From Mitsuaria sp. WAJ17 (GTDB taxonomy: Bacteria; Pseudomonadota; Gammaproteobacteria; Burkholderiales; Burkholderiaceae_C): 64,000 bases of DNA. The stretch spans positions 32,062 to 96,061 of the forward strand of contig NZ_JACJUG010000022.1 in NCBI RefSeq assembly GCF_014174515.1, given 5' to 3'. Position 1 is the first letter of the stretch, and the number at the start of each line of letters is the position of its first letter. Shown in pieces: positions 20,363 to 31,440 of this stretch. The translations under genes and the position numbers were made by a program. The notes under the pieces were generated by a model that made no database searches, was not told the origin of the DNA, and saw only the letters and a list, made by a program, of their open reading frames with translations.

Positions 20363-21412
20363 ATGAATGTCCTGATCGTTACCCATTCCCGCGACCACCA
20401 CTGCACCCCCCTGATCACCCGGGCCCTGATGGCCCGCGGCGCCACGGCGTGGTGCTTCGAGACCGACCTGTTCCCCTCGTCCGTGCAGCTGAGCCTGCAT
20501 GCCGACAGTCAGCAGCAGACCCTGCTGCTGCAGACGCCCCTGGGGCAGCTGGACCTGGCCGAGCTGCAGGCCTGCTACTACCGCCGTCTGCGCATCGGCG
20601 GCGCCATCCCGGACACCGTGCCCGGCGTCTACCGCGAGGCCGCACAGAAGGAGAGCCGGGCCCAGGTCCTGGGCCTGCTGCACAGCCTGGACTGCTTCCA
20701 GCTGGACGGCTACGAGAAGGTGCGCCGGGCCGATCACAAGCAGCTGCAGCTCAAGACCGCGGCCCATCTGGGGCTGGAGATTCCGGACAGCCTCTCCACC
20801 AATGACCCGCAGGCCGTGCGCGAGTTCTTCGGGACGCATCCTCAGGGCATCGTGGGAAAGATGCTCAGCTCCTTTGCCATCTACGAGCAGGGGCAGGAGA
20901 AGGTGATGTTCACCAATCGCATCCGCCCCGAGGATCTGGACCACCTGGACGCCCTCCGGCACGGCCCCATGACCTTCCAGGCCCTGGTGCCCAAGGCCCT
21001 GGAACTGCGGGTGACCATCGTGGGCGAGCAGGTCTTCGCCGCGGCCATCGACTCCCAGGCCAATGAGCGCGCCCGGACCGACTGGCGCCGCGAGGGTCGT
21101 CGCATGCTGCGGGACTGGCAGCACCACGTCCTGCCCGCAGACATCCAGGCCCGGCTGCTGGCCCTGATGGATGCCTTCGGGCTCAACTACGGCGCCATTG
21201 ACCTCATCCTGACGCCGGACGGTCGCCACGTTTTCCTCGAGCTCAATCCGGCCGGCGAGTTCATGTGGCTGGAGCAGCACCCTGGCCTGCCCATCGCCGA
21301 TGCCCTGGCCGACGTGCTGATCGGGCATGCCCCGCGCCGAGGCGTGCCGGGCCTCCTGGCCCCTGACTTCTTTGCTGGCCGCAAGCGGGCTCAGGAAGCG
21401 CAGGCTGCCTGA
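20363..21412 (+). CDS. mdnC-like: Graspetide ATP-grasp ligase, MdnC-like (ester-forming type)
   Basis: This 349-aa protein matches the MvdD/MdnC ATP-grasp ligases closely: MNVLIVTHSRDHHCTPLI at the N-terminus, YYRRLRIG, RADHKQLQLKTAAHLGLEIP, MTFQALVPKALELRVTIVGE and LNYGAIDLILTPDGRHVFL, then ELNPAGEFMWLEQHPGLP. In characterised pathways MdnC forms the two ester (lactone) bonds first. With the MdnB-like gene directly upstream, the pair should be able to make tricyclic products from each core. The gene ends the cluster; no ABC transporter, acetyltransferase or peptidase gene follows. Confidence 0.9.
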   Translation: MNVLIVTHSRDHHCTPLITRALMARGATAWCFETDLFPSSVQLSLHADSQQQTLLLQTPLGQLDLAELQACYYRRLRIGGAIPDTVPGVYREAAQKESRAQVLGLLHSLDCFQLDGYEKVRRADHKQLQLKTAAHLGLEIPDSLSTNDPQAVREFFGTHPQGIVGKMLSSFAIYEQGQEKVMFTNRIRPEDLDHLDALRHGPMTFQALVPKALELRVTIVGEQVFAAAIDSQANERARTDWRREGRRMLRDWQHHVLPADIQARLLALMDAFGLNYGAIDLILTPDGRHVFLELNPAGEFMWLEQHPGLPIADALADVLIGHAPRRGVPGLLAPDFFAGRKRAQEAQAA

Positions 21413-21927
21413 GCCGCCTGAGGCCCGGTCGTACTGCCGGCCCCCAGGCCGGCTCACAGTCCCCCCGCGTTTGAACTGGCTTGCCTTTGGCCGCATCGCG
21501 AGGTCCAAGGGCGCGTGGCATCGACCGGGCATGGGGGAATCGGGCCTGCCGGCGGAATGGTCCCATGAAGGAGGGGGCAACGCCTCTCGGCCCCGGCAAA
21601 ACCGGGCCGTGGCCTTTTCGCCTAGATCGACTCACGTTGACCTGGCTCTGCCGGACCGCCCACCTTGCCCCTTGACGTGGCGCATGTCGCGCGCAGGGGT
21701 GTGGGCTCCGGTCACAGCGAGGTCAAGAAAAAAGAAAAGACCCACTGCACAGCAGCCGGGCCTTCTCGCTCAGAGCGACTCAGGCTGATCCGGCGCTGCC
21801 GGGCAGCCAAGCGTGCCCCCTTGTGGGGGCTGAGGCCGGACGCAAACGGCGAGCGGTTTGTGCCTCCCCAAGGGCCTGGGCTCTGGTCTGGCACGGCCTG
21901 CAGGGCTGGCGAAGTCGGTAGGGGGCG
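21413..21927. other. Intergenic region after graspetide cluster
   Basis: Over 500 bp with no supported gene. Open frames here have no recognisable protein features. Several GC-rich hairpins can be drawn, for example GGCCCCGG with CCGGGCC near 21589 and CCCCC with GGGGG near 21816, which may act as transcription ends for the converging genes. Confidence 0.4.
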
Positions 21928-22146
21928 TCAATCTTGCGCCGCCACCCATGCGCGGCCTTGTGCCTGGGCGTAGTTCAGCGCCTGGCGGCGCCCGGTGAAG
22001 CGCGGGGTGAAGCGCATCACGCGGTCATGGTTGGCTGAGCCTTGCCCGGAGCGGATGGAGACGCTGGCATAGATGCCACCGTCCTCAGAAGTCTTGATGA
22101 AAGGTGAGACAAGGAATCGCCCCACCTCGATGCTGTTCTTTTGCAT
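21928..22146 (-). CDS. Small uncharacterised protein downstream of cold-shock gene
   Basis: This 72-aa protein (MQKNSIEVGRFLVSPFIK at the start, VMRFTPRFTGRRQALNYA later) resembles short uncharacterised proteins found beside cspA genes in Burkholderiales, with a beta-rich look and no membrane segment. The start is uncertain: the frame continues upstream to 22284 (118 aa), but that extension is low-complexity and less protein-like. It lies 227 bp downstream of the cold-shock gene on the same strand and may share its transcript. The function is unknown. Confidence 0.55.
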   Translation of the reverse strand: MQKNSIEVGRFLVSPFIKTSEDGGIYASVSIRSGQGSANHDRVMRFTPRFTGRRQALNYAQAQGRAWVAAQD

Positions 22147-22373
22147 GGTTGTCTCGAGGTGTGCGCCTTGAAGGAGCCGTCCCTGCGTGGAGGTCCAGAG
22201 AGCCGTCTTGGCGCGGATGGTGATGAAGTCCGGGGCAGGCGCAATGCCTGGCGCGGAAGCGGGTGCCCGGTGAGAGTCGGGCACCTGAAGCCGTGATCCG
22301 CGGGGACCACGGCCGTTCGGGATGGGCCGTCCAGGGAGACGGCCCAGGCCTTCCCAGGCCTGGAGGAAGTGCT

Positions 22374-22589
22374 TTACAGGGGCTTGATGTTCGAAGCCTG
22401 CAGGCCCTTGGGGCCTTGCTTCACTTCGAATTCGACCTGCTGGCCTTCAGCCAGGCTGCGGAAGCCGCCACCGTTGCGGATTTCGCTGTGGTGGGCGAAG
22501 AGGTCCTTGCTGCCGTCGGCGGGGGTGATGAAACCGAAGCCCTTGCCGTCGTCGAACCACTTGACGATACCGTTCTGGATGCTGCTCAT
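22374..22589 (-). CDS. cspA-like: CspA-family cold-shock protein
   Basis: This 71-aa protein has both nucleic-acid-binding motifs of the cold-shock domain (KWFDDGKGFGFITP and DLFAHHSEI) and the ending EVKQGPKGLQASNI. It is a single OB-fold RNA chaperone that melts secondary structure in mRNA. The ATG at 22589 gives the standard length; an in-frame start 75 bp upstream would add a tail absent from the family. The long upstream gap to 22977 leaves room for the long 5' leader usual for cold-shock mRNAs. Whether it is cold-induced cannot be told. Confidence 0.97.
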   Translation of the reverse strand: MSSIQNGIVKWFDDGKGFGFITPADGSKDLFAHHSEIRNGGGFRSLAEGQQVEFEVKQGPKGLQASNIKPL

Positions 22590-22976
22590 GGTGTTTTCTT
22601 TCCGAAAAGAAGAAGGAGCCGTGCGCGCGAGCGGCGACACACGGGGGGACGTACAGACACGCAAGAGAGATCAAGCCGGTGATTGAAGCCACCCAGCGGA
22701 TCGCTTGGGGGCGGGCGCTTCAGGCGGGGGGGCCAGATGCGAAATCTGCCTATCCCGAGTGATGGCGCTGGAGGCTGATGGGCGGGCCGGCATCGTGTGA
22801 GTCTGATGCCGGAGACCACTGCAAAGACCTTGAAGAAACGGTCTTGAGCGAATGTATAGAGGCATATTCTAGCACCAATGTTCTCAATGTGCTGGGCTAA
22901 TCCTTGAGCTTTGCCCTTGCGCAATCGCCAGCCCCGCTTTGGGTCACAAGATCGCACCCCATGCCGGACCTCCTCC
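22590..22976. other. Divergent promoter region of cspA-like and nnrS-like genes
   Basis: Nearly 390 bp between divergent genes. It is locally AT-richer around 22845-22905, where promoters may lie. I cannot identify a specific cold box or FNR/NnrR site with confidence. Confidence 0.35.
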
Positions 22977-24203
22977 ATGCCTGAACGACGGACCCCTGCC
23001 GGCGGGCCAGCCGCGCCGCATGCCCCCTTCTTCCGACTGGGATTGCTGATGCTGGCCCTGTCCGGCCTGTGGTGGTGCCTTGTCTTGCTGGCCCGCTGGC
23101 AGGGGCGGGCGTTGCCCTGGGCGGTGTCTCCAGGCTTAGCCCATGGCCTGCTGTTCGGGCTGGGCGCCATGCCGCAGTTCATCACCGGCTTCTTTTTCAC
23201 GGCCGGGCCGCGTTGGCTGCGCGTACCGGGCCCGCAGACCCAGGCCCTGCACCTTCCGCTCGGGCTGGCGGGGCTGGGTGGCCTGCTGATCCTTCTTGGG
23301 CTGCATGCCGCGGCGCCGCTGGCGGGTCTCGGCCTGATGTTGCTGATGCTGGCGTGGGCCGCATCGTGGCGGCTGGCCCGGCGCATGCTTGTTGCCAGCA
23401 AGGAGCCGGATCGTCTGCACCTGAGCGGTGTACACGGCGCTTGGCTCCTGGGGCTTTGCGGCATGGCCCTCACGGGCGCCAGCCTGATGGCGGGGCGCGA
23501 GGACTGGGCCCGCGCATCCCTGCAGGCTGTGCTGTGGTGGAGCCTGCTGCCCGTCTTCTTGATCGCCCTGCATCGCATGGTGCCCATGTTCGCCGAGCCG
23601 GCGGTCTGGCTGCAGGCGGCCGGGCGCCTGCCTGCGTCCGAACGGACCCTGCTGTGGGCCGGGCTGGCGGGCTGTGCCTGGGGCGGGGCCTGGCAGGTGC
23701 TGGGCCCCAGTTTCATGCCGCCCTGGGCCTGGGCGCTGCGGGCCGGCTTGGAGGGCGGCGTGGCCTTGCTGCTGCTGAAGCAAGCCTGGCATTGGCGGCA
23801 CATGGCCCGGCTGCCCCTGATGGCAATGATGCTGTGCGGCGGGCTGTGGCTGGCGCTGGGGGCGGGGTTGTCGGCCCTGTCGGCGGGGCTGCTGGCTCTT
23901 GGGCGACCAGGCCTGGGGCTGGCGCCCCTGCATGCCGTTCTGGCGGGGGGCCTGGCGAGCTTGATGATGGCCCAGGTGAGCCGCGTCAGCAGCGCGCATG
24001 CCGGTCGGCCGCTGGCGGTGGACCGGCCCTTAATGGCCCTCTTTCTCCTGCTGCAGCTCGCCGTGCTGCTGCGGCTGTGGGCCGCGCTGGGGCCGTCGGA
24101 GCCGACCGGCGCGCTGGCCCTGGCGGCCTTGCTGTGGGCCTTGTGCATGAGCGGCTGGGCGCTGCGTCTGCGGGGTTGGCTGAGGCGGGGGCGTGCTGTC
24201 TGA
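22977..24203 (+). CDS. nnrS: NnrS family multi-spanning membrane protein
   Basis: This roughly 408-aa protein is almost entirely hydrophobic, with about twelve predicted membrane helices. It shows NnrS-family features such as HGLLFGLGAMPQFITGFFFTAGPRW and LIALHRMVPMFAEP with conserved His residues. NnrS is a haem/copper-containing membrane protein linked to nitric-oxide and metal stress in denitrifiers. No denitrification genes are visible here. ATG 22977 was chosen over an upstream TTG (22911) because the family starts close to the first helix; neither has a clear Shine-Dalgarno. Confidence 0.85.
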   Translation: MPERRTPAGGPAAPHAPFFRLGLLMLALSGLWWCLVLLARWQGRALPWAVSPGLAHGLLFGLGAMPQFITGFFFTAGPRWLRVPGPQTQALHLPLGLAGLGGLLILLGLHAAAPLAGLGLMLLMLAWAASWRLARRMLVASKEPDRLHLSGVHGAWLLGLCGMALTGASLMAGREDWARASLQAVLWWSLLPVFLIALHRMVPMFAEPAVWLQAAGRLPASERTLLWAGLAGCAWGGAWQVLGPSFMPPWAWALRAGLEGGVALLLLKQAWHWRHMARLPLMAMMLCGGLWLALGAGLSALSAGLLALGRPGLGLAPLHAVLAGGLASLMMAQVSRVSSAHAGRPLAVDRPLMALFLLLQLAVLLRLWAALGPSEPTGALALAALLWALCMSGWALRLRGWLRRGRAV

Positions 24204-24474
24204 GCTTCAGGCATTGCCCAATCTCTGGACATTGCATCCTGCCGACCTGTGCGCCAATCAGACAGGGGGCTGCGGCCGGGCCTGTCGCAGGGACGTGACA
24301 ACGGGCCGGAGGAGGCATGAGCCAGGGCTACCGAAGCGGCAGGCCAGGCCCGGCTGGCCGTTCCTCTCATGGTTTGCACGTAGAAACCGGGCCTGGCACG
24401 GCCATGGGCACGGCATTTGCACTCCGATGGGGCGACGTCCGCGTCGACACCTCAAAGAATCACGGAGACAACGC

Positions 24475-26730
<2,256 letters not shown>

Positions 26731-26732
26731 GA

Positions 26733-26866
26733 ACCTGGCCCGGCCACTGGGGCCAGGTCTTGCCTGCCCTTCATGTGAGCGAGAACCGGTCTTCTCCTCC
26801 CCGGCGCATGCCTTCGACCGCCGGCCTTGCGGCCGGCACTCCCCGTGGCGTGGCCGGTCTCTTTTT
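26733..26866. terminator. Hairpins between convergent receptor and oxidoreductase genes
   Basis: ACCTGGCCC (26733-26741) pairs with GGGCCAGGT (26750-26758) just after the receptor stop. A second stem GCCGGCC/GGCCGGC (26820-26837) is followed by a T-rich stretch ending at 26866. Together they probably terminate transcription from the receptor side. Confidence 0.6.
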
Positions 26867-26868
26867 GC

Positions 26869-29124
26869 TCAGGCAGGCAGGACGCTCAGGGTCACGGGCT
26901 GACCCGAGAGAACGGCGTTTCCGGAGAGCGGATCCCGCAGCCGCTCATCCAGCAAGGCATTGAGATTGGCACCCGGGCGCAGCTGGGCCACGCTCAGGTG
27001 CGTGCCCGGCAGGTCATGGCCCCAGCCATGCGGCAGGCTGGCCACGCCGGGCATCATCTCGTCCGAGCATTGCAGCAACACTTCGAGGCTGACGCCCGCA
27101 GCATTGCGCAGCAGGGCACGGTCGCCGTCGCGCAGGCCGCGTCGGCGGGCGTCGTCCGGGTGGAGGATCAGCGTGCTGCGGTCTGGGCCCTTGGCCAGCA
27201 CGGGCAGGTTGTGCATCCAGCTGTTTCCCGAGCGCATGTCGCGCCGCCCGATCAGCAGCAGCTCTTCCGGCGCGCAGGAGGGCGGCGCGTCGCCGGCCAG
27301 TGCGCCGAGCGCCGCCATGAAGGGTGCCGGAGCCAGCTCGATGCAACCCGAGGGCGTGCGCAGCAGCTCGGGCACCCGGGGCTGCAGCTCGCCGAGGTCG
27401 ATGCCATGGGGCGCGGCCTGCACGCGGTCCAGCGTGAGCCCGTCCGGCTTGCGGCCGAACTGGTCGCCATAGGGGCCGCTGCGCAGGGCCAGGTCGATCA
27501 GGCGCTGCGGCCCCACCCGCGGTGCGAGGGCAGCGAGCAGGGCCTCGCTCTGCGTGCCCTCGCTGTCCTTGAGCTGATGGCGCAGCTCCTGGCGCAGGGC
27601 CGCGGTGTCGAGCTGGTCCACGGGCTGGCGCCAGTCCGCGCCCGCGGCCAGGGCGGCGAGCCGGGTCAGGGTCTCCCATTCCTCGGGCATGTCGGCCGGG
27701 CGCTCGAAGACCGGGGCGCTGTAGCGCGCATGGTTGCGCCAGGAGAGCTGGCCGAAGGCGATGTCGTAGTGCAGATCCTCCAGGGGGGAGGGCGCGGGCA
27801 GGATGAGGTCGGCGTGGCGTGTGGTCTCGTTGATGTAGATGTCCAGGCTCAGCATGAAGTCGAGGCCGTCCAGCGCACGCGAGAGGCGGGGACCGTTGGG
27901 CGCCGAGAGCACCGGGTTGCTGGCCACCGTGATCAGCGCCCGTACCTGACCCTCGCCGGGGGTCTCGATCTCTTCCGCCAGGCAGACCATGGGCAGTTCG
28001 CCGAAGACCTCCGGTGCGCCGCTGACGCGGCTGCGGCGGCGGCCCAGGCTCACGCCGCGGCCGCTGCCGGGGCGGCCCTGGGTGTTGACGGCAAAGGCGG
28101 CGGCCTTGGGGAACATGGCGCCGCCGGGCTGGTCCAGGTGGCCGCAGAGCAGGTTGATCGCATCGACCAGCCAGCTGTTGAGCGTGCCATGGCGCTGCGT
28201 GCAGCTGCCGATGCGGGCATAGAGAGACGCCCGCGGCGTGGTCGCCAACAGGCGGGCGATGCGGCGCTGCTCGGAGGCCGGGATGCCGCAATGTCGGGAC
28301 GTTGATTCTGGCGGGTAGGCGATCGCTGCGGCGCGAAGCTCGTCCAGCCCCTGCACCCAGTCATCCAGCGGGCTGCTGCGCACCAAGCCTTCATCGAACA
28401 GGGTGTGGACCACGCCCAGCAGCAGCCAGACGTCGCTGCCGGGACGGATGAAGAGGTGCTCGTCCGCCGCGGCGGCGGTCTCGGTGCGGCGCGGGTCGAT
28501 GACGATCATGCGCCCGCCGCGCTCGCGTAAGGCCCGGGCCTTGCCGCGGAAGTCCGGCACCGTCCAGAGGCTGCCGTTGCTGACCATGGGGTTGGCGCCC
28601 AGCACCACCAGCAGGTCCGTGCGGGGCAGGTCAGGGACGGGGATGCTGAGCCAGTGGCCGTACATCAGCGCGCTGGAGAGCTGCTTGGGCATCTGGTCCA
28701 GCGTGGAGGCCGAGAAGACATTGCGCGTGCCCAGGGCTCGCGCCAGCCGAGGCGTGTAGGCCAGCAGGCCCACCTTGTGCGCGGCCGGATTGCCGAAGCT
28801 CAGGGCCACGGCGTCCGGCCCATGGGCATCGACCAGCGGGTGCAGGCGGCGCTCGATCTCCTCGAAGGCCTCGTCCCAGCTGATGGGTACGTGCCGGCCC
28901 CCGCGCCTGAGCAGGGGCTGGCGCAGGCGGTCCGGGTCTTCGTGCAGATCCTTCAGCGAGATGCCCTTGGGGCACAGAAAGCCCTGGCTGAAGGGATCGT
29001 CCTGGGCGCCGCGGATGGCCGTGACACGATTGCCGACGGTATGCACCTGTAAACCGCAGCAGGCTTCACACAGGGGGCAGATGCGGTAGTGTCCGCGCGG
29101 TGCGTTTGCGTCAGGCGTGTTCAT
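26869..29124 (-). CDS. Molybdopterin-dependent oxidoreductase (formate dehydrogenase/nitrate reductase-like)
   Basis: This 751-aa enzyme begins with a 4Fe-4S binding region (CPLCEACCGLQV, then GFLCPKG) and the molybdopterin domains of the DMSO-reductase superfamily (SWDEAFEEIERRL, ALSFGNPAAHK, TDLLVVLGANPMVSNG, MIVIDPRRTETA). The C-terminal molydopterin-dinucleotide binding domain is present (LIGRRDMRSGNSWMHNLP). No signal peptide is seen, so it is cytoplasmic. It stands alone, without the electron-transfer subunits of formate dehydrogenases or nitrate reductases, so the substrate is unknown. AAGGA lies before the ATG. Confidence 0.88.
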   Translation of the reverse strand: MNTPDANAPRGHYRICPLCEACCGLQVHTVGNRVTAIRGAQDDPFSQGFLCPKGISLKDLHEDPDRLRQPLLRRGGRHVPISWDEAFEEIERRLHPLVDAHGPDAVALSFGNPAAHKVGLLAYTPRLARALGTRNVFSASTLDQMPKQLSSALMYGHWLSIPVPDLPRTDLLVVLGANPMVSNGSLWTVPDFRGKARALRERGGRMIVIDPRRTETAAAADEHLFIRPGSDVWLLLGVVHTLFDEGLVRSSPLDDWVQGLDELRAAAIAYPPESTSRHCGIPASEQRRIARLLATTPRASLYARIGSCTQRHGTLNSWLVDAINLLCGHLDQPGGAMFPKAAAFAVNTQGRPGSGRGVSLGRRRSRVSGAPEVFGELPMVCLAEEIETPGEGQVRALITVASNPVLSAPNGPRLSRALDGLDFMLSLDIYINETTRHADLILPAPSPLEDLHYDIAFGQLSWRNHARYSAPVFERPADMPEEWETLTRLAALAAGADWRQPVDQLDTAALRQELRHQLKDSEGTQSEALLAALAPRVGPQRLIDLALRSGPYGDQFGRKPDGLTLDRVQAAPHGIDLGELQPRVPELLRTPSGCIELAPAPFMAALGALAGDAPPSCAPEELLLIGRRDMRSGNSWMHNLPVLAKGPDRSTLILHPDDARRRGLRDGDRALLRNAAGVSLEVLLQCSDEMMPGVASLPHGWGHDLPGTHLSVAQLRPGANLNALLDERLRDPLSGNAVLSGQPVTLSVLPA

Positions 29125-29336
29125 CGGCTTTTTTCCTTGAGGACGTCATCCGGATGGGGGCTCGACGCATTGTGGTCAGCAAAGGCCGCGCCGGCGTCAT
29201 CCAGGCGACAGCAGCGGCTCAGGATCAACCATGAGAGGCGTAGTCTGGGAATGCAAGCAGATGTAAGTGCTGGTCGAGGGCCGGTGAATGCTGTCGAACT
29301 TGCATAGACTCCCGCCCCCGGAGAAGTAGGAGAAGC

Positions 29337-30185
29337 ATGAGAATCGAGATTGAGCCCGGTGTCCGCCTGTTCGTGGACGTCGAGGGAGAGGGCCTCGTGC
29401 CCGATGGCGCCTGGATGCGCGAGAAGCCCACCCTGGTCCTGTTGCATGGTGGGCCGGGCTTTGACCACAGCGCCTTCAAGCCGGCCTTCAGCGCCCTGGC
29501 CGACGTGGCGCAGATTGTCTATTACGACCACCGTGGCCACGGCCGCAGCGATCCCCGCCCCAGCAGCGAATGGACCCTGGACACCTGGGCCGATGACGTC
29601 GTTCGGCTCTGCGAGGCTCTGGGCATCGTCAAGCCCATCGTGCTCGGGCAGAGCTTCGGCGGCTTCGTGGCCCAGCGCTACATCGAGCGCCATCCGGACC
29701 ATGCGGGCAAGGTGATCCTGTCCAGCACCTCGCACCACATGGGTCTGGATCGCAAGATCGAGGGCTTTGTGCGCCGTGGCGGCGAGGGCGTGCGCGAGAA
29801 GGTGCGCGCCCTGTGGACGGAGCCCACGCCACTGACGTTCGCCGCCTACTGGGAAGCCTGTCGGGACCTCTACACCGCCACGCAGCAGACCGACCCCATG
29901 GCTGCCCAGCGCACGCTGCTGAAGCTGGACATCCTGCTGCATTTCATTCGTGGCGAGATGCAGGGCATGCAACTCGCACCCGGCCTGGCCCGTGCACGCT
30001 GCCCCGTGCTCGTTGTGGCAGGCGAGGAGGACCCGGTCTGCCCGCTGCAGGATGCGCTGGAGATCGCCGAGGCCTTGCCCTCACGCTGCATGCAGCTGGC
30101 CCGCTTCCCGGGCTGCGGCCATGGCGTTTGGCGGGACGATGCCGCAGCGGCCTTCGAGCGGCTGCGGCGCTTCATCCTGGAGTGA
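29337..30185 (+). CDS. Alpha/beta-fold hydrolase (proline iminopeptidase-like)
   Basis: This 282-aa protein has the full alpha/beta-hydrolase set: oxyanion region LLHGGPGFDHS, strand-turn YYDHRGHGRSD, nucleophile elbow GQSFGG (Ser), an acidic residue in VVAGEEDPVCP and the catalytic His in FPGCGHGVWRDD. HGGPG followed by DxRGxGxS is seen in proline iminopeptidases and related esterases. It is a soluble cytoplasmic enzyme. A GGAGAAG Shine-Dalgarno precedes the ATG. The substrate is not determinable. It is divergent from the molybdopterin enzyme, with no obvious functional link. Confidence 0.9.
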   Translation: MRIEIEPGVRLFVDVEGEGLVPDGAWMREKPTLVLLHGGPGFDHSAFKPAFSALADVAQIVYYDHRGHGRSDPRPSSEWTLDTWADDVVRLCEALGIVKPIVLGQSFGGFVAQRYIERHPDHAGKVILSSTSHHMGLDRKIEGFVRRGGEGVREKVRALWTEPTPLTFAAYWEACRDLYTATQQTDPMAAQRTLLKLDILLHFIRGEMQGMQLAPGLARARCPVLVVAGEEDPVCPLQDALEIAEALPSRCMQLARFPGCGHGVWRDDAAAAFERLRRFILE

Positions 30186-30317
30186 GTTCGGTGCTCAGGC
30201 TCAGGTGCCTGGGTCGGCGGGCGGAACGCCGTTGGCGGGACGGTGTCAAAGCGGGGCGGGCTGTCCAGCGCCCGGCAAACGCGCGGGCGCAGGCAGGCTG
30301 CATGGCGTGACAGGCGC

Positions 30318-30686
30318 TCAGGTGGCCAGCAGGGCCTTGAGCTCGCGTTCCAGCAGATGGGCCTCGCCCAGGTTGACCTCGATAAGGCGGCGCAGGTGGG
30401 TGACGCTTTCGATGTCGATGCTGCGCAGGATGAGGCCGGCCCGTTCGCCTTCGAGGTGGGCCACCTCGGCGCCCATCACGATGCGCTGGTCGCCGCCATC
30501 CAGGCGCACACACAGCAGGCAGGGTTCGCCCATGGCGACGAGATCGGTGCCGGAGAGCTTCAGCAGAGCGCCCTTGAGTGAGAGGTCCAGCACGCCCACG
30601 CTGAGCCTGGCGTCAACGGTGACCAGCTCCGCCGGTGCATCGAAGCTGACGCGAGCGAAATGGCGGCGATCCTGGGGCTTGTTCAT
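30318..30686 (-). CDS. PilZ domain protein
   Basis: This 122-aa protein is a single PilZ domain, with the cyclic-di-GMP-binding motifs RRHFARV near the start and DLSLKGALLKL after it. PilZ proteins bind cyclic-di-GMP and pass the signal to motility, exopolysaccharide or pilus machines. A GGAGA Shine-Dalgarno precedes the ATG. No neighbour identifies its target. It could sense levels set by proteins such as the EAL regulator at 5647. Confidence 0.88.
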   Translation of the reverse strand: MNKPQDRRHFARVSFDAPAELVTVDARLSVGVLDLSLKGALLKLSGTDLVAMGEPCLLCVRLDGGDQRIVMGAEVAHLEGERAGLILRSIDIESVTHLRRLIEVNLGEAHLLERELKALLAT

Positions 30687-30759
30687 GGCGGTCTCCGACC
30701 GTGGCGCTTCAATCAGGCCATGCTAGCAGGGGCCTGGGCCCCCGGGCCTCGCGCCAGGC

Positions 30760-31266
30760 TCAATCAGGCGCGTAGATTGTGCTCATTTCAATGGCTTCCT
30801 CGAGTCGGTCGGGAGCGACCGCCTCCAGGCCCAGGGATTCCAGCGTGTACCAGCAGGCGCGAAGCAGGGCACTGGTCTCCTGACGCGCCTCGCTGTCCAG
30901 CAGGGCGCCCAGCTCGCTCACGCGATCCAGCGAGGGTTGGCGGTTGCGGGAGCTGATGTGGCTGCGCGGCAGCTCCACCGGAGCCTCGTGGTTCAGGGCC
31001 ACCTCCGTGAGCAGATGCTGAACCTCGTCCTTGGGCGGCATCGACATCACCAGACGCCCCAGATCACCCAGCAGCTTCTCGGCAGCGCCCGCCAGCAGGC
31101 GTGCTGCGTGGTCGCTGCCCCCGTCGATGTAGAGGCCGGCCGCGATGTCAGCATATTCAAGCGCCAGGGCCAGCTTGGGCATGTCTGCGTTCATGGTGCG
31201 TGCGCGCGGTAGGGTGGCGGATGGTGCGAGCGACGGCCGCTCGGCAAGCAGAATCCCTCCGGACAT
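30760..31266 (-). CDS. Uncharacterised cytoplasmic helical protein
   Basis: I do not recognise this 168-aa protein. It has no membrane segment and appears largely helical (PKLALALEYADIAAGLYIDGG, then HAARLLAGAAEKLLGDLGRLV). A GAGAGGG Shine-Dalgarno supports the ATG at 31266; a second ATG at 31194 (144 aa) begins nearer the regular helical part and is also possible. It follows the PilZ gene on the same strand, 73 bp apart, but co-transcription order would put this gene first. Codon use is like its high-G+C neighbours, so it is a real gene. Confidence 0.6.
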   Translation of the reverse strand: MSGGILLAERPSLAPSATLPRARTMNADMPKLALALEYADIAAGLYIDGGSDHAARLLAGAAEKLLGDLGRLVMSMPPKDEVQHLLTEVALNHEAPVELPRSHISSRNRQPSLDRVSELGALLDSEARQETSALLRACWYTLESLGLEAVAPDRLEEAIEMSTIYAPD

Positions 31267-31440
31267 CTTGTGCCCTCTCTCCTGTACGTTTGAGCCTGGG
31301 AGTGTAGGTCTGCGCCTTGCCCGGCCAGAAGTGCCGGGTCTGGTGCTTTGTCACGGTTTGTGTGTGGCACGGCTGATGGTTTTCCCGGCGCCGAAAGTCT
31401 GCGCTATTGTTGCGCAATCCAGTTCTCCGAGGAGGCCTTC

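Noticed and set aside
21413..22000. Transporter or peptidase gene for the graspetide
   Set aside because: None of the frames here encodes membrane helices or peptidase motifs; the region is non-coding.
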